Positions 1 through 15,500 of a stretch of DNA of 64,000 nt are shown here, one piece after another (position 1 is the stretch's first letter; each line of letters opens with the position of its first letter). The DNA lies in contig JAWNZC010000001.1 of NCBI GenBank assembly GCA_035771165.1, positions 4,156,001 through 4,220,000 on the forward strand, given 5' to 3'. The stretch comes from Paragorgia papillata. Its lineage: Eukaryota > Cnidaria > Anthozoa > Scleralcyonacea > Coralliidae. The notes under the pieces are model-generated. The model did not search any database and had not been told where the DNA came from. It worked only from the letters and a program-made list of their open reading frames with translations. The translations under genes were made by a program, and so were the position numbers.

Positions 1-580
1 CAATGTATTAAAAAACAACATTGTGTAAAAATACATTAACAGATTAAATGGTAAAATTCACCTAAAAATTACGTCTTTTTACTTCAAAAACCCGACTAAA
101 TTAACGGGTTGATATTAATTTGCTGCCAAACAAAGAAACTCGCGGTTAAAATCAAGCTTACATTAACACACATTTCGTAGGAGATTACCAGTAAAGAGAC
201 TTTTTTTTTATTTAGATAAGCATTTGGAGTAGTAAAAAGCATGTTCTTTTTCAAAAACAACCAACTAAGTAATTTAGTTTCACTGCCGAAAGTTTCATAA
301 AGTTACCTTTTAATCTTTTTTGTTGATCTGCTTAACACATTTTTTGCCTCTCGAGCAACATTTATACAACATTTCGAAACTGTTTACCGAACAGCTCAGC
401 GAGAATCTCTATGTGAATGCATCATTACGCACGGCGGAAGTATTAGTTGCCTATGCCGGAAGTTTGTTGTTTCAAACATTTCGCTGTAATTTTGTCTCTT
501 GTACAGTGCTTGGCTATATAATAAAACAGTTATACCATTCGCTCTCGTCGTATACGAACTAATGGTATAACTGTTAACTA
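1..580. repeat. Dispersed element, copy 1 (cut by window start)
   Basis: This stretch is a near copy of 24970-25592. Both contain the same run of landmarks: an early TTGTGTAAAAATACATTAAC, later CATTTCGTAGGAGA, TTGCCTCTCGAGCAACATTT and CGTCGTATACGAACTAA near the end. The short reading frames in the two copies are versions of each other and carry no recognised domain. I read it as a non-coding dispersed element whose left end lies outside the window. Confidence 0.8.
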
Positions 581-615
581 TACTAGTCACATTTTTTAAC
601 CAAATATTGTAACTA

Positions 616-753
616 GTTACAGTTCTTTAAAAAAGTAACTAGTTATAGTTACAGTTACTTCTTCAGAAAAAGTAACTAGTTTCAGTAACAGTTACTTAAA
701 AATGTAACTAGTTACTGTAACTAGTTACTTGTAACTAGTTACTCACAGCATTG
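616..753. repeat. hAT-like MITE remnant (GTAACTAGTTAC-rich), copy 1
   Basis: The stretch is built from GTAACTAGTTAC motifs and ends in ACTCACAGCATTG. It is a near-identical inverted copy of 58129-58252, which begins CAGTGCTGTGAGTAAC. Ends of the CAGTG type followed by GTAAC-rich sequence are typical of short hAT-derived elements in aquatic animals; that class assignment is inference. This copy holds an extra 12-bp repeat of the core. Confidence 0.7.
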
Positions 754-837
754 CGTACAGTACATGTAAATACCGGTGTTCTGAAAGTTTAATGATGTTT
801 TTTCTTCGAATTTGTTTTGCTCTATCTACATGTATAG

Positions 838-2845
838 ATATTTCCATGATGATGATGACAATGAAATGTCTTCAGGATTCAACACTGAGTTGCAGAATCT
901 TATAGCTAAACAATTGTCTGATTATCTTGACAAGTAAGTTATATATTGTGATTTGTCCAAGTCACTAGTCTGGTAAATCACGTTATTATATGGCTGGGTT
1001 TGATTTCCGGTCCGTACGCAAAACGACGCACGCTGATTGGTTCCCGAGAGGTCGGGATTTTACGATATTGACCTCGGGTCAATACGCTTTTTTCTCGGCC
1101 CTGTGTGAGTGGTCTTTATTCAAATATTCTGAACAATAAAATGTGTTGGAATACATTACTGCTGGTTTTCTTTAAAGCTGTTTATCTAAAAAAATGACAA
1201 ATAAAAGCCGAACTGGTGTAAACAAGAAGGCCAAGAGCGACAAGAAAAGGTTAACAGGTAAGGTAAACAGCATACTCCGAAGACGAAAACAACGCTCGAA
1301 GCTTAAAAATAAAGTGAACCAATAGCCATATAATAAATTCCTTATTAACCTCGTTTGCTCGGTCTGTATGGCAGTATGGGAAAGTATTTGGCATAATTGC
1401 CCTCGGTTTTATTGCACAAACCTCGCTCCTTCGTCGCTCGGTTTTTACGATAACCTCAGGCAAATACTTTCCCGTACAGACCTCGCACTCGATTAATATT
1501 AAAGTCCTTTAATAATACAGTATAGTATATAGTACTGTATACAGTAGACATTTTGCACATGACATCAAAACAGGCCATCTTGGTGGACAACTTTACAATT
1601 TGGCTACACAAAAGGGTGAATAATGAAAATTCTATAAAATGTAGTTTAAATGTGCATCAATAATTTAACTGTCTGGTAATTTTTATAAATTATGTGGATT
1701 GATGGAATCAATTTATACAAATAATGATCAAAATAACCATCTTTTAAATTTTAGGACTATTGAAGAAGTTTCTGTTGGTGATCTTGTTCAAGGTAGGTAT
1801 TGTTTTTACTGCAAAGTTTAAACTTTGCAGTATTGTGATGAGTGGCGAAAATTCACACGATAGAGTCAGTGACCAAAAGTGTTAACATCCCGGGGGGGGG
1901 GGGGGTTGCGACATTATTTCGTAGTATTTTGGTTCTTCAATTTACTATTGTCAGTGGGAAAGTGAATGTAAAGTTCCTGGACAATGAGGGCAGACCGTTA
2001 AGTGAGTTATCGATGGGTTTTTTTACGTTTCAAATTGTAATGCAGTATGATATCAAACCTCGTACCCAGGACCTTCTCATGTCCTCCTGGGTTTTTATGT
2101 TAACATGCTACTGCGCACGCGCGAACTGGAATTTTGATTGCAAACATGGTGGAGCCAGGGATTTTGTGGACTTACAGGACTTACAGTATTAAATATGGTG
2201 TAGGAGAAAGGATTCATTGTCTGTTAAAATTCAATACATTCAGGATATTTCTGGCATGCCACGTTGTGTCATGGTTCATGGCATCATTTTGAAGTTCCCT
2301 GTTGGACGTTTGTTGTAACTTAAATTTCGAATAACAACGGAGGACAAAACCTATAGTGCTGGTTTCGACGGATTTGAGCGATCATTTCGATATAAAATTT
2401 ATTTAAATCGGGTAAACAGAAAATATTTAAACATGTTTTGAAACGCACGTCTCCCAATGTAATACGACACCCACATGATATCTAGACATGCGAACAGGTA
2501 AACATATAAATATTCATATTTTTGGCATTATTCTGTACGTATAGAATAGACCTTATTCAAAAATGGCCGCCGAATTAGAACTCTTTTATGTGCATATAAA
2601 TTAGCCCTTATGACCTCCAACACTATAGGTTTGTCTGCCAAAAGTATTAAGATCCGTTGTTATTCGAATATTTACTCTATACGTCCAACAGGGAACTTTG
2701 AAATGATGCCGTGAACAACGAACTTCGCAATTGGCTATACGTAATGAATTTGCGAACTTCGGAAATAAGGAACGAACTTCGGAACACAATCGGCAAAAGT
2801 TATGTGAAATCCTCTGTAAAGGCTCTGTAGTTTCTCGTTCACATG

Positions 2846-2915
<70 letters not shown>

Positions 2916-3117
2916 GCAACGCTCACTACCCTTGTGGAAGTTTGAGCACTCTGGGCCCATGCGCACTTCACGCTATCTGAATGTATTTCACCGATGCTTT
3001 CCCACATGCGGTTGTCACCGACGATCGCATGTGTATAAGTAATGGTGAAATTCATTCAGATTGTTCCAAGCTACACTGATGAGCTGTTGTACAGCGAAAC
3101 ACCGTGTCTGTAGATTG

Positions 3118-3174
<57 letters not shown>

Positions 3175-3519
3175 GAGATTATTAACCGAGAACGAGGTCT
3201 GTAGGGGAAAATATCAGACCGACGTCTTGACAGTACGGACCGAGCCCCAGGCGAGGTTCGTACAAAAAAGACCGAGGTCTGATATTTTCCCGTACAGACC
3301 GAGTAAACGAGGTTAATAAAGCGTTTATTATATGGCTATTTTGAAGTTTTTCGATAATTATTGTATCAAACTTAGTGCGAAAACCTTAGAAATTCACGCG
3401 AGCAAAATCAACATCCGGGACAGCGGTCCGGATACGGAAAAAGACGGACCGTGGTCCGGATACGCGGTTATGGACCGTGCGTTGACCAATCAGAACTCAG
3501 TATATTACAAAGCCATATA

Positions 3520-3573
<54 letters not shown>

Positions 3574-6500
3574 CTTTGCTTCACCCATTTTTTAAATATT
3601 TTCAAGACAAAATGTTGTCATGAGTAATTTATGGTTACCTAAGCATGGTCTTCATTAATGAAATTGGTTATTTTCCTTTATTTTTGATGTCACAAGAATA
3701 TTGATATTCATCCCCTTTCAGATACCACAAATAAATTTTGCATGAAACTTTGCACTATCCTTGGGATCTAGTTGATGTTATGTACCGCATATAACCAAAT
3801 GTAGTCTAATGTCCACTGCCATTTGAGTTACAGTAAATTAATGAACATTTATTTCATAATGTTGAATTTGTTGATAGTTGTGGTTTTTTTTTGCAGGTAA
3901 CAGTTCTGTTACAGCAGAAGAACAAGATAGTGCTAATGTTCAGACTACAGGTACAGTACTGCAGTACATTAACTTTCATGGTCTGTTATAAACTTTGTAC
4001 AGTATTATGGGAATACTGTATATTGTTGATGTGTATCAGTGAGTGAACCCTAAATTTTTACTGTATGTTAAAGGACATTGGCAACAAAAATTAAGTTTGT
4101 CTAATTTGAAAGAACTCATAAAATTGTAATAGAAGATCCTTTACAATTTTTTCGTATCTTTCTTCGTTTTCAAGATATTTCAATTTGTTTAATTTGTAAA
4201 TGAATGGTCTCTGACGTCATGAGCAGGGTACAATATTTTCACATGTAGAAAAATCAGTTATATCTCTAAATTTGTTCAACGAAATAATTTGAAACTGTGC
4301 ACATAAAACGCCTTGTGACACTGAACATTTCATAACTGATGTTGCTTTGTGTAAAAATAATGTACCCTGCTCATGACGTCAGAGCCCATCTCATTTACAT
4401 ATTAAACAAATTGAAATATCTTGAAAACGAAGAAAGATACGAAAAAGTTGTAAAAGATCTTCTATTACAATTTTACGAGTTCTTTCAAATTAAACAAACT
4501 TAATTTTTATTGCCAATACCCTTTAAACAACCTTTCAGACAGGGACCTGGGAACGAGTCCCAGAGACAGGGACCTGGGAACAAGTTTACATGTGTTCACA
4601 TTAACACCGCTGCCAAACGTTTTGTGCATGCCAAACGTTTTGCGCATGCGCGACGTCCGTGCTCGACCTCAGAAAAAGAGCGGGAAAACACCGAAATATT
4701 TTGACTGTTCCGAGAGTCCGACACAAAAGTTAAAAATATAAGAATACTACCAAAAAGGTAAGGTATGTAATTTCTCCATGCCTTCTTTGTCAATATTGTA
4801 ACATATTCTGAAATTACCCCTTCGTAATTTTCTTTACCCTTTTTTTAAAACACAAATGAACTTAGTCTTCATTGTCTGGTTGTTGTCGCCACGGCTAGTT
4901 CCCACTTCTCTTGCAATGTTTACTCTAGCGAATTCACGCATGCGCAAACGTTTGGCAGCGGTGTTGTTCACATTTTATAGTTCTCTCATCATCCTTTGAT
5001 GAGATGTTATAGTTAATAAAAGTCTTCCTCGTACATGAAATGCATGAGTTCCTATTTATGATGAGAGAACTATGTCAAGGGACCCCACAAGCAACTGAAA
5101 ATTGCAACAGATCGCAACAAATAATTGCAACAAATAATCGCAACAAATCACAACAATCCGCAACAAATCGCAATATTTGCAAGAAATCCCAACATTCGCA
5201 ACAAATAGCAACAATCGCAACAAATCACAACAAATCACAACAAATCGCAACAAATCGCAGCAAATCACAACAAATCACAACAAATCGCAACAAATCGCAA
5301 CAAATAGCAACAAATCGCAACAAATCACAACAAATAGCAACATTCGCAACAAATAGCAACAAATCGCAACAAATAGCAACAAATAGCAACAAATCGCAAC
5401 AAATCACAACAAAACGCAACAACCACAACAATTGCAAGAAATTGCAACAAATCATAACAAATCATAACAAATCGCAACAAATCGCAACAAATCGCAACAA
5501 TCGCAACAAATAGTAAATCACAACAAATCGCAACAAATCACAACAAATCACAACAATCGTAACAAATAGTAACAAATCACAACAAGTCGCAACAAATCGG
5601 AACATTCGCAACAAATAGCAACATTCGCAACAAATAGCAACATTCACAACAAATCGCAACAAATCGCAACAAATCGCAACAAATCGCAACAAACTGCAAC
5701 AAATCGCAACAAATAGCAACAATCGCAACAAATAGCAACAATCGCAACAAATCACAACAAATCGCAACAAATTGCAACAAATCGCAACAAATAGCAACAA
5801 TCGCAACAAATCACAACAAATAGCAACATTCGCAACAAATAGCAACATTCACAACAAATCGCAACTAATAGCAACAAATATAGCAACAAATCGCAACAAA
5901 TCGCAACAAATCGCAACAAATCGCAACAAATAGCAACAAATAGCAACATTCGCAACAAATAACGACATTCGCAACAAATAGCAACATTCACAACAAATCG
6001 CAACAAATTGCAACAAATCGCAACAAATCGCAACAAATAGCAACAAATAGCAACAAATCGCAACAAATCGCAACAAATCACAACAAATCGCAACAAATAG
6101 CAACAAATAGCAAATCGCAACAAATCACAACAAATAACAACAAATCGCAACAAATCGCAACAAATCACAACAAATAGCAACAAATCACAACAAATCGCAA
6201 CAAATCGCAACAAATCACAACAAATCGCAACAAATAGCAACAAATCGCAACAAATCGCAACAAATCACAACAAATCGCAACAAATAGCAACAAATCGCAA
6301 CAAATCGCAACAAATAGCAACAAATCGCAACAAATCACAACAAATAGCAACATTCGCAACAAATAGCAACATTCACAACAAATCGCAACTAATAGCAACT
6401 AATAGTTAACAATTATTCACCGACACTGAGGTGAATAATTGTTTTAGCATATACCTCATAAATAAAATAACAAGTTTAACATTCTTATATTTTTCGGTAA

Positions 6501-9500
6501 TACAAGAGTATAAACAAAACACGGCCGTCGCCGTCGGCCGCCAACAACTCGGTGTACTCAATTATTTGTCGACAAAACAATAAATTACAACAATATATTA
6601 ATCGCTAGAAAATCGCAAAGAAACATACCTGTGGACACTCTTCAACTTAATTTTGTTGACTTTTCTCGTTATTCTACTACAACACCCTTGTTTATCAACA
6701 AAATCTCCTGCCTCAAACAAATCAAAACAAATCGCCATCTTGTTTTGCCTGCAAATAGTGCAACAATCGCATCAACATCAAACAATCAGATTGCGCGAAA
6801 AGCACTATTCACCTGCGAGGTATATGCTGACAACAAATATAGCAACAAGTCGCAACAAATCGCAACAAATAGCAACAAATCGCAACAAATAGCAACAAAT
6901 CGCAACATTCGCAACAAATAGCAACATTCGCAACAAATAGCGACATTCACAACAAATCGCAACAAATCGCAACAAATAGCAACAATCGCAACAAATCACA
7001 ACAAATCGCAACAAATCGCAACAAATCCCAACAAATCCCAACAAATCGCAACTAATGGCAACTAATAGCAACAAATCGCAACAAATCGCAACAAATCACA
7101 ACAATCGCAACAAATACCAACATTCGCAACAAATCACAACAAATCACAACAAATCACAACAAATCACAACAAATCGCAACAAATAGCAACATTCGCAACA
7201 AATCACAACAAATCGCAACAAATCACAACAAATAGCAACAAATCGCAACAAATCACAACAAATCACAACAATCGCAACAAGTAGTAACAAATCGCAACAA
7301 AACGCAACAACCACAACAAATCGCAACAATCAGAACAAATCGCAACAAATCACAACAAATAGCAACAAATCGCAACAAATAGCAACAAATCAAAACAAAT
7401 CGCAACAAATCACAACAAATCGCAACAAATCACAACAAATAGCAACATTCGCAACAAATCACAACAAATCGCAACAAATCACAACAAATCGCAACAAATC
7501 ACAACAAATAGCAACAAATCGCAACAAATCACAACAAATCGCAACAATCACAACAAATCGCAACAAATCGCAACAAATAGCAACAAATCACAACAATCGC
7601 AACAAATCACAACAATCGCAACAAGTAGTAACAAAACGCAACAACCACAACAAATCGCAACAATCAGAACAAATCGCAAGAAATCGCAACAAATCACAAC
7701 AAATAGCAACAAATCGCAACAAATAGCAACAAATCACAACAAATCGCAACAAATAGCAACAAATAGCAACATTCGCAACAAATACCAACATTCACAACAA
7801 ATCGCAACTAATGGCAACTAATAGCAAGAAATCGCAACAAATCACAACAAATCACAACAATCGCAACAAGTAGTAACAAATTGCAACAAAACGTAACAAC
7901 CACAACAAATCGCAACAATCAGATCAAATCGCAACAAATCACAACAAATGGCAACAAATCGCAACAAATCACAACAAATCACAACAAATAGCAACAAATC
8001 ACAACAAATCACAACAAATCGCAACAAATCGCAACAAATCGCAACAAATAGCAACAAATCACAACAAATCGCAACAAATCGCAACAATCGCAACAAATCG
8101 CAACAAATAGCAACAAATCGCAACAAATCGCAACAAATCACAACAATCGCAACAAATCGCAACAAATCACAACAAATAGCAACAAATCGCAACAAATCGC
8201 AACAATCACAACAATCGCAACAATCACAACAAATAGCAACAAATAGCAACATTCGCAACAAATCACAACAAATCGCAACAAATCACAACAAATCGCAACA
8301 AATCACAACAAATAGCAACAAATCGCAACAATCACAACAAATAGCAACAAATCACAACAAATCGCAACAAATCGCAACAAATCGCAACAAATAGCAACAA
8401 TTCACAACAAATCGCAACTAATGGCAACTAATAGCAACAAATCGCAACAAATCACAACAAATCGCAACAAATCACAACAATCGCAACAAGTAGTAACAAA
8501 TAGCAACAATCGCAACAAATCACAACAAATCGCAACAAATCACAACAAATCGCAACAAATCGCAACAAATCACAACAAATCGCAACAAATCGCAACAATC
8601 ACAACAAATAGCAACAATTCGCAACAAATAGCAACATTCACAACAAATCGCAACTAATGGCAACTAATAGCAACAAATCGCCACAAATCACAACAAATCG
8701 CAACAAATCGCAACAAATAGCAACAAATAGCAACATTCGCAACAATTCACAACAAATAGCAACAAATCACAACAAATCACAAGAAATAGCAACAAATCGC
8801 AACAAATCGCAACAAATCGCAACAAATAGCAACATTCACAACAAATAGCAACATTCACAACAAATCGCAACTAATGGCAACTAATAGCAACAAATCGCAA
8901 CAAATCACAACAATCGCAACAAGTAGTAACAAATCCCAACAAAACGTAACAACCACAACAAATCGCAACAATCAGAACAAATCGCAACAAATCACAACAA
9001 ATAGCAACAAATAGCAACAAATCACAACAAATCACAACAAATCGCAACAAATCGCAACAATCGCAACAAATCGCAACAATCACAACAAATAGCAACAAAT
9101 CGCAACAATCACAACAAATCGCGACAAATCGCAACAAATAGCAACAAATAGCAACAAATCGCAACAAAACGCAACAAATCGCAACAATCACAACAAATAG
9201 CGACAAATAGCAACAAATCACAACAAATCACAACAAATCGCAACAAATCGCAACAATCGCAACAAATCACAACAAATAACAACAAATCGCAACAAATCGC
9301 AACAAATCGCAACAAATAGCAACAAATAGCAACAAATCACAACAATCGCAACAATCACAACAAATAGCAACATTCGCAACAAATAGCAACATTCGCAACA
9401 AATCACAACAAATAGCAACAAATCAAAACAAATCGCAACAAATCGCAACAAATCACAACAAATAGCAACATTCGCAACAAATCACAACAAATCGCAACAA

Positions 9501-12500
9501 ATCACAACAAATCGCAACAAATCACAACAAATCGCAACAATCACAACAAATAGCAACAAATCGCAACAAATCACAACAATCGCAACAAATCACAACAATC
9601 GCAACAAGTAGTAACAAATCGCAACAAAACGCAACAACCACAACAAATCGCAACAATCAGAACAAATCGCAAGAAATCGCAACAAATCACAACAAATAGC
9701 AACAAATCGCAACAAATCGCAACAAATCACAACAAATCGCAACAAATAGCAACATTCGCAACAAATAGCAACATTCACAACAAATCGCAACTAATGGCAA
9801 CTAATAGCAACAAATCGCAACAAATCACAACAAATCGCAACAAATAGCAACAAATCACAACAATCGCAACAAGTAGTAACAAATTGCAACAAAACGTAAC
9901 AACCACAACAAATCGCAATAATCAGATCAAATCGCAACAAATCACAACAAATAGCAACAAATCGCAACAAATAGCAACAATCACAACAAATAGCAACAAA
10001 TCACAACAAATCGCAATAATCACAACAAATCGCGACAAATCGCAACAAATCACAACAAATAGCAACAAATCACAACAAATCGCAACAAACGCAACAAATC
10101 GCAACAAATCACAACAAATCGCAACAAATCACAACAAATCGCAACAAGTAGTAACATTCGCAACAAATAGCAACATTCACAACAAATAGCAACAAATAGC
10201 AACAAATCGCAACAAATCACAACTATCCCAACAAATCGCAACAAATCACAACAAATCACAACAAATAGCAACAAATAGCAACAAATCGCAACAATCACAA
10301 CAATCGCAACAATCACAACAAATAGCAACAAATAGCAACATTCGCAACAAATCACAACAAATCGCAACAAATCACAACAAATCGCAACAAATCACAACAA
10401 ATAGCAACAAATCGCAACAAATCGCAACAATCACAACAAATAGGAACAAATCGCAACAAATCGCAACAAATCGCAACAAATCGCAACAAATAGCAACAAA
10501 TCGCAACAAATCGCAACAAATCGCAACAAATCACAACAATCACAACAAATGGCAACAAATCACAACAAATAGCAACAAATCGCAACAAATCGCAACAAAT
10601 CGCAACAAATCGCAACAAATAGCAACAAATCGCAACAAATAGCAACAAATCACAACAAATCGCAACAAATAGCAACATTCGCAACAAATAGCAACATTCA
10701 CAACAAATCGCAACTAATGGCAACTAATAGCAACAAATCGCAACAAATCACAACAAATCGCAACAAATCACAACAAATCACAACAATCGCAACAAGTAGT
10801 AACAAATAGCAACAATCGCAACAAATCACAACAAATCGCAACAATCACAACAAATAGCAACAATTCGCAACAAATAGCAACATTCACAACAAATCGCAAC
10901 TAATAGCAACAAATCGCAACAAATCACAACAAATCGCAACAAATCGCAACAAATAGCAACAAATAGCAACAAATTCGCAACAAATCACAACAAATAGCAA
11001 CAAATCGCAACAAATCGCAACAAATCGCAACAAATCACAACAATCACAACAAATGGCAACAAATCACAACAAATAGCAACAAATCGCAACAAATCGCAAC
11101 AAATCGCAACAAATAGCAACAAATCGCAACAAATAGCAACAAATCACAACAAATCGCAACAAATAGCAACAAATAGCAACATTCGCAACAAATAGCAACA
11201 TTCACAACAAATCGCAACTAATGGCAACTAATAGCAACAAATCGCAACAAATCACAACAAATCACAACAATCGCAACAATTCGCAACAAATAGCAACATT
11301 CACAACAAATCGCAACTAATGGCAACTAATAGCAACAATCGCAACAAATCACAACAAATCACAACAAATCGCAACAAATCACAACAAATCGCAACAATCA
11401 CAACAAATAGCAACAATTCGCAACAAATAGCAACATTCACAACAAATCGCAACTAATGGCAACTAATAGCAACAAATCGCAACAAATCACAACAAATCGC
11501 AACAAATCACAACAAATCGCCAACAAATCGCAACAAATCGCAACAAATCACAACAATCGCAACAAATCACAACAAATCACAACAAAATAGCAAACAAATC
11601 GCAAACAAATCGCCAACAATCGCAACAAATCACAACAAATCACAACAAATCGCAACAAATCACAACAAATCGCAACAATCACAACAAATAGCAACAATTC
11701 GCAACAAATAGCAACATTCACAACAAATCGCAACTAATGGCAACTAATAGCAACAATCGCAACAAATCACAACAAATCACAACAAATCGCAACAAATCAC
11801 AACAAATCGCAACAATCACAACAAATCACAACAATTCGCAACAAATAGCAACATTCACAACAAATCGCAACTAATGGCAACTAATAGCAACAAATCGCAA
11901 CAAATCGCAACAAATAGCAACAAATAGCAACATTCGCAACAAATCGCAACAAATCGCAACAAATCACAACAAATCACAACAATCCCAACAAATCGCAACA
12001 AATCACAACAAATAGCAACAAATAGCAACAAATCGCAACAAATCGCAACTAATAGCAACAAATATAGCAACAAATCGCAACAAATCACAACAAATCACAA
12101 CAATCGTAACAAATAGTAACAAATCGCAACAAGTCGCAACAAATCGCAACAAATCGCAACAAATAGCAACAAATCGCAACAAATAGCAACAAATCACAAC
12201 AAATATCAACAAATCGCAACAAATCACAGCAAATCACAACAATCGCAACAAATAGTAAATCACAACAAATCACAACAATCGTAACAAATAGTAACAAATC
12301 ACAACAAATCGCAACAAATCGCAACAAATCGCAACAATCACAACAAATAGCAACAAATCACAACAAATCGCAACAAATCACAACAAATCGCGACAAATCG
12401 CAACAAATCACAACAAATAGCAACAAATAGCAACAAATCACAACAAATCGCAACAAACGCAACAAATCGCAACAATCACAACAAATAGCGACAAATAGCA

Positions 12501-15500
12501 ACAAATCACAACAAATCGCAACAAATCGCAACAAATCGCAACAATCGCAACAAATCACAACAAATAGCAACAAATCGCAACAAATCGCAACAAATCACAA
12601 CAATCACAACAAATCGCAACAAATCACAACAAATAGCAACAAATAGCAACAAATCGCAACAATCACAACAATCGCAACAATCACAACAAATAGCAACAAA
12701 TAGCAACATTCGCAACAAATAGCAACATTCGCAACAAATCACAACAAATCGCAACAAATCACAACAAATCGCAACAAATCACAACAAATAGCAACAAATC
12801 GCAACAATCACAACAAATAGCAACAAATCGCAACAAATCGCAACAAATAGCAACATTCGCAACAAATAGCAACATTCACAACAAATCGCAACTAATGGCA
12901 ACTAATAGCAACAAATCGCAACAAATCACAACAAATCACAACAATCGCAACAAGTAGTAACAAATAGCAACAATCGGAACAAATCACAACAAATCGCAAC
13001 AAATCACAACAAATAGCAACAAATCGCAACAAATCGCAACAAATCACAACAAATCGCAACAAATCGCAACAATCACAACAAATAGCAACAATTCGCAACA
13101 AATAGCAACATTCACAACAAATCGCAACTAATGGCAACTAATAGCAACAAATCGCAACAAATAGCAACATTCGCAACAAATCACAACAAATAGCAACAAA
13201 TCGCAACAAATCACAACAATCACAACAAATCGCAACAAATCACAACAAATAGCAACAAATAGCAACAAATAGCAACAAATCGCAACAAATCACAACAAAT
13301 CGCAACAAATCGCAACAATCACAACAAATAGCAACAATTCGCAACAAATAGCAACATTCACAACAAATCGCAACTAATGGCAACTAATAGCAACAAATCG
13401 CAACAAATCACAACAAATCGCAACAAATAGCAACATTCGCAACAAATCACAACAAATCACAACAAATCGCAACAAATCACAACAAATAGCAACAAATCAC
13501 AACAAATCGCAACAAACGCAACAAATCGCAACAAATCACAACAAATCGCAACAAATCACAACAAATAGCAACAAATCACAACAAATCACAACAAATCACA
13601 ACAAATCGCAACAAATCGCAACAATCACAACAAATCACAACAAATAGCAACAAATAGCAACAAATAGCAACAAATAGCAACAAATCGCAACAAATCACAA
13701 CAAATCACAACAAATAGCAACATTCGCAACAAATCGCAACTAATAGCAACTAATAGCAACAAATATAGCAACAAATCGCAACAAATCACAACAAATCACA
13801 ACAATCGTAACAAATAGTAACAAATCGCAACAAGTCGCAACAAATCGTAACAAATCGCAACAAATAGCAACATATCGCAACAAATAGCAACAAATCACAA
13901 CAAATATCAACAAATCGCAACAAATCACAACAAATAGCAACAAATCGCAACAAATAGTAAATCACAACAAATCACAACAATCGTAACAAATAGTAACAAA
14001 TCACAACAAATCGCAACAAATCGCAACAAATCGCAACAATCACAACAAATAGCAACAAATCACAACAAATCGCAACAATCACAACAAATCGCGACAAATC
14101 GCAACAAATCACAACAAATAGCAACAAATAGCAACAAATCACAACAAATCGCAACAAACGCAACAAATTGCAACAATCACAACAAATAGCGACAAATAGC
14201 AACAAATCACAACAAATCACAACAAATCGCAACAAATCGCAACAATCGCAACAAATCACAACAAATAGCAACAAATAGCAACAAATCACAACAAATCGCA
14301 ACAAACCACAACAAATAGCAACAAATAGCAACAAATAGCAACAAATAGCAACAAATCGCAACAATCACAACAATCGCAACAATCACAACAAATAGCAACA
14401 AATAGCAACATTCGCAACAAAATAGCAACATTCGCAACAAATCACAACAAATCGCAACAAATCACAACAAATCGCAACAAATCGCAACAAATAACAACAA
14501 ATAGCAACAAATCGCAACAAATCGCAACAATCACAACAAATAGCAACAAATCGCAACAAATAGCAACAAATAGCAACATTCGCAACAAATAGCAACATTC
14601 ACAACAAATCGCAACTAATGGCAACTAATAGCAACAAATCGCAACAAATCACAACAAATCACAACAATCGCAACAAGTAGTAACAAATAGCAACAATCGG
14701 AACAAATCACAACAAATCGGAACAAATCACAACAAATAGCAACAAATCGCAACAAATCGCAACAAATCACAACAAATCGCAACAAATCGCAACAATCACA
14801 ACAAAATAGCAACAAATCACAACAAATAGCAACAAATCACAACAAATCGCAACTAATGGCAACTAATAGCAACAAATCGCAACAAATCACAACAAATCGC
14901 AACAAATAGCAACATTCGCAACAAATCACAACAAATAGCAACAAATCGCAACAAATCACAACAATCACAACAAATCACAACAAATAGCAACAAATAGCAA
15001 CAAATAGCAACAAATAGCAACAAATCGCAACAAATCACAACAAATCACAACAAATAGCAACATTCGCAACAAATCGCAACTAATACAACAAATAGCAACA
15101 AATATAGCAACAAATCGCAACAAATCACAACAAATCACAACAATCGCAACAAATATTAACAAATCGCAACAAGTCGCAACAAATCGTAACAAATCGCAAC
15201 AAATAGCAACATATCGCAACAAATAGCAACAAATCACAACAAATAAGCAACAAATCGCAACAAATCACAGCAAATCACAACAATCGCAACAAATAGTAAA
15301 TCACAACAAATCACAACAATCGTAACAAATAGTAACAAATCGCAACAAATCGCAACAAATCGCAACAAATCGCAACAATCACAACAAATAGCAACAAATC
15401 GCAACAAATCACAACAAATCGCGACAAATCGCAACAAATCACAACAAATAGCAACAAATAGCAACAAATCACAACAAATCGCAACAAACGCAACAAATCG

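Larger units (their letters stand above)
1793..3896. other. Intron of the CUSTOS-like gene, no coding signal
   Basis: This interval contains a G14 homopolymer near 1891-1904, an inverted repeat, three (TA)n tracts and a composite transposon copy, listed separately. The 116-codon frame at 1842-2192 runs through the poly-G tract and shows no domain. I see no supported exon inside the interval. Confidence 0.6.
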
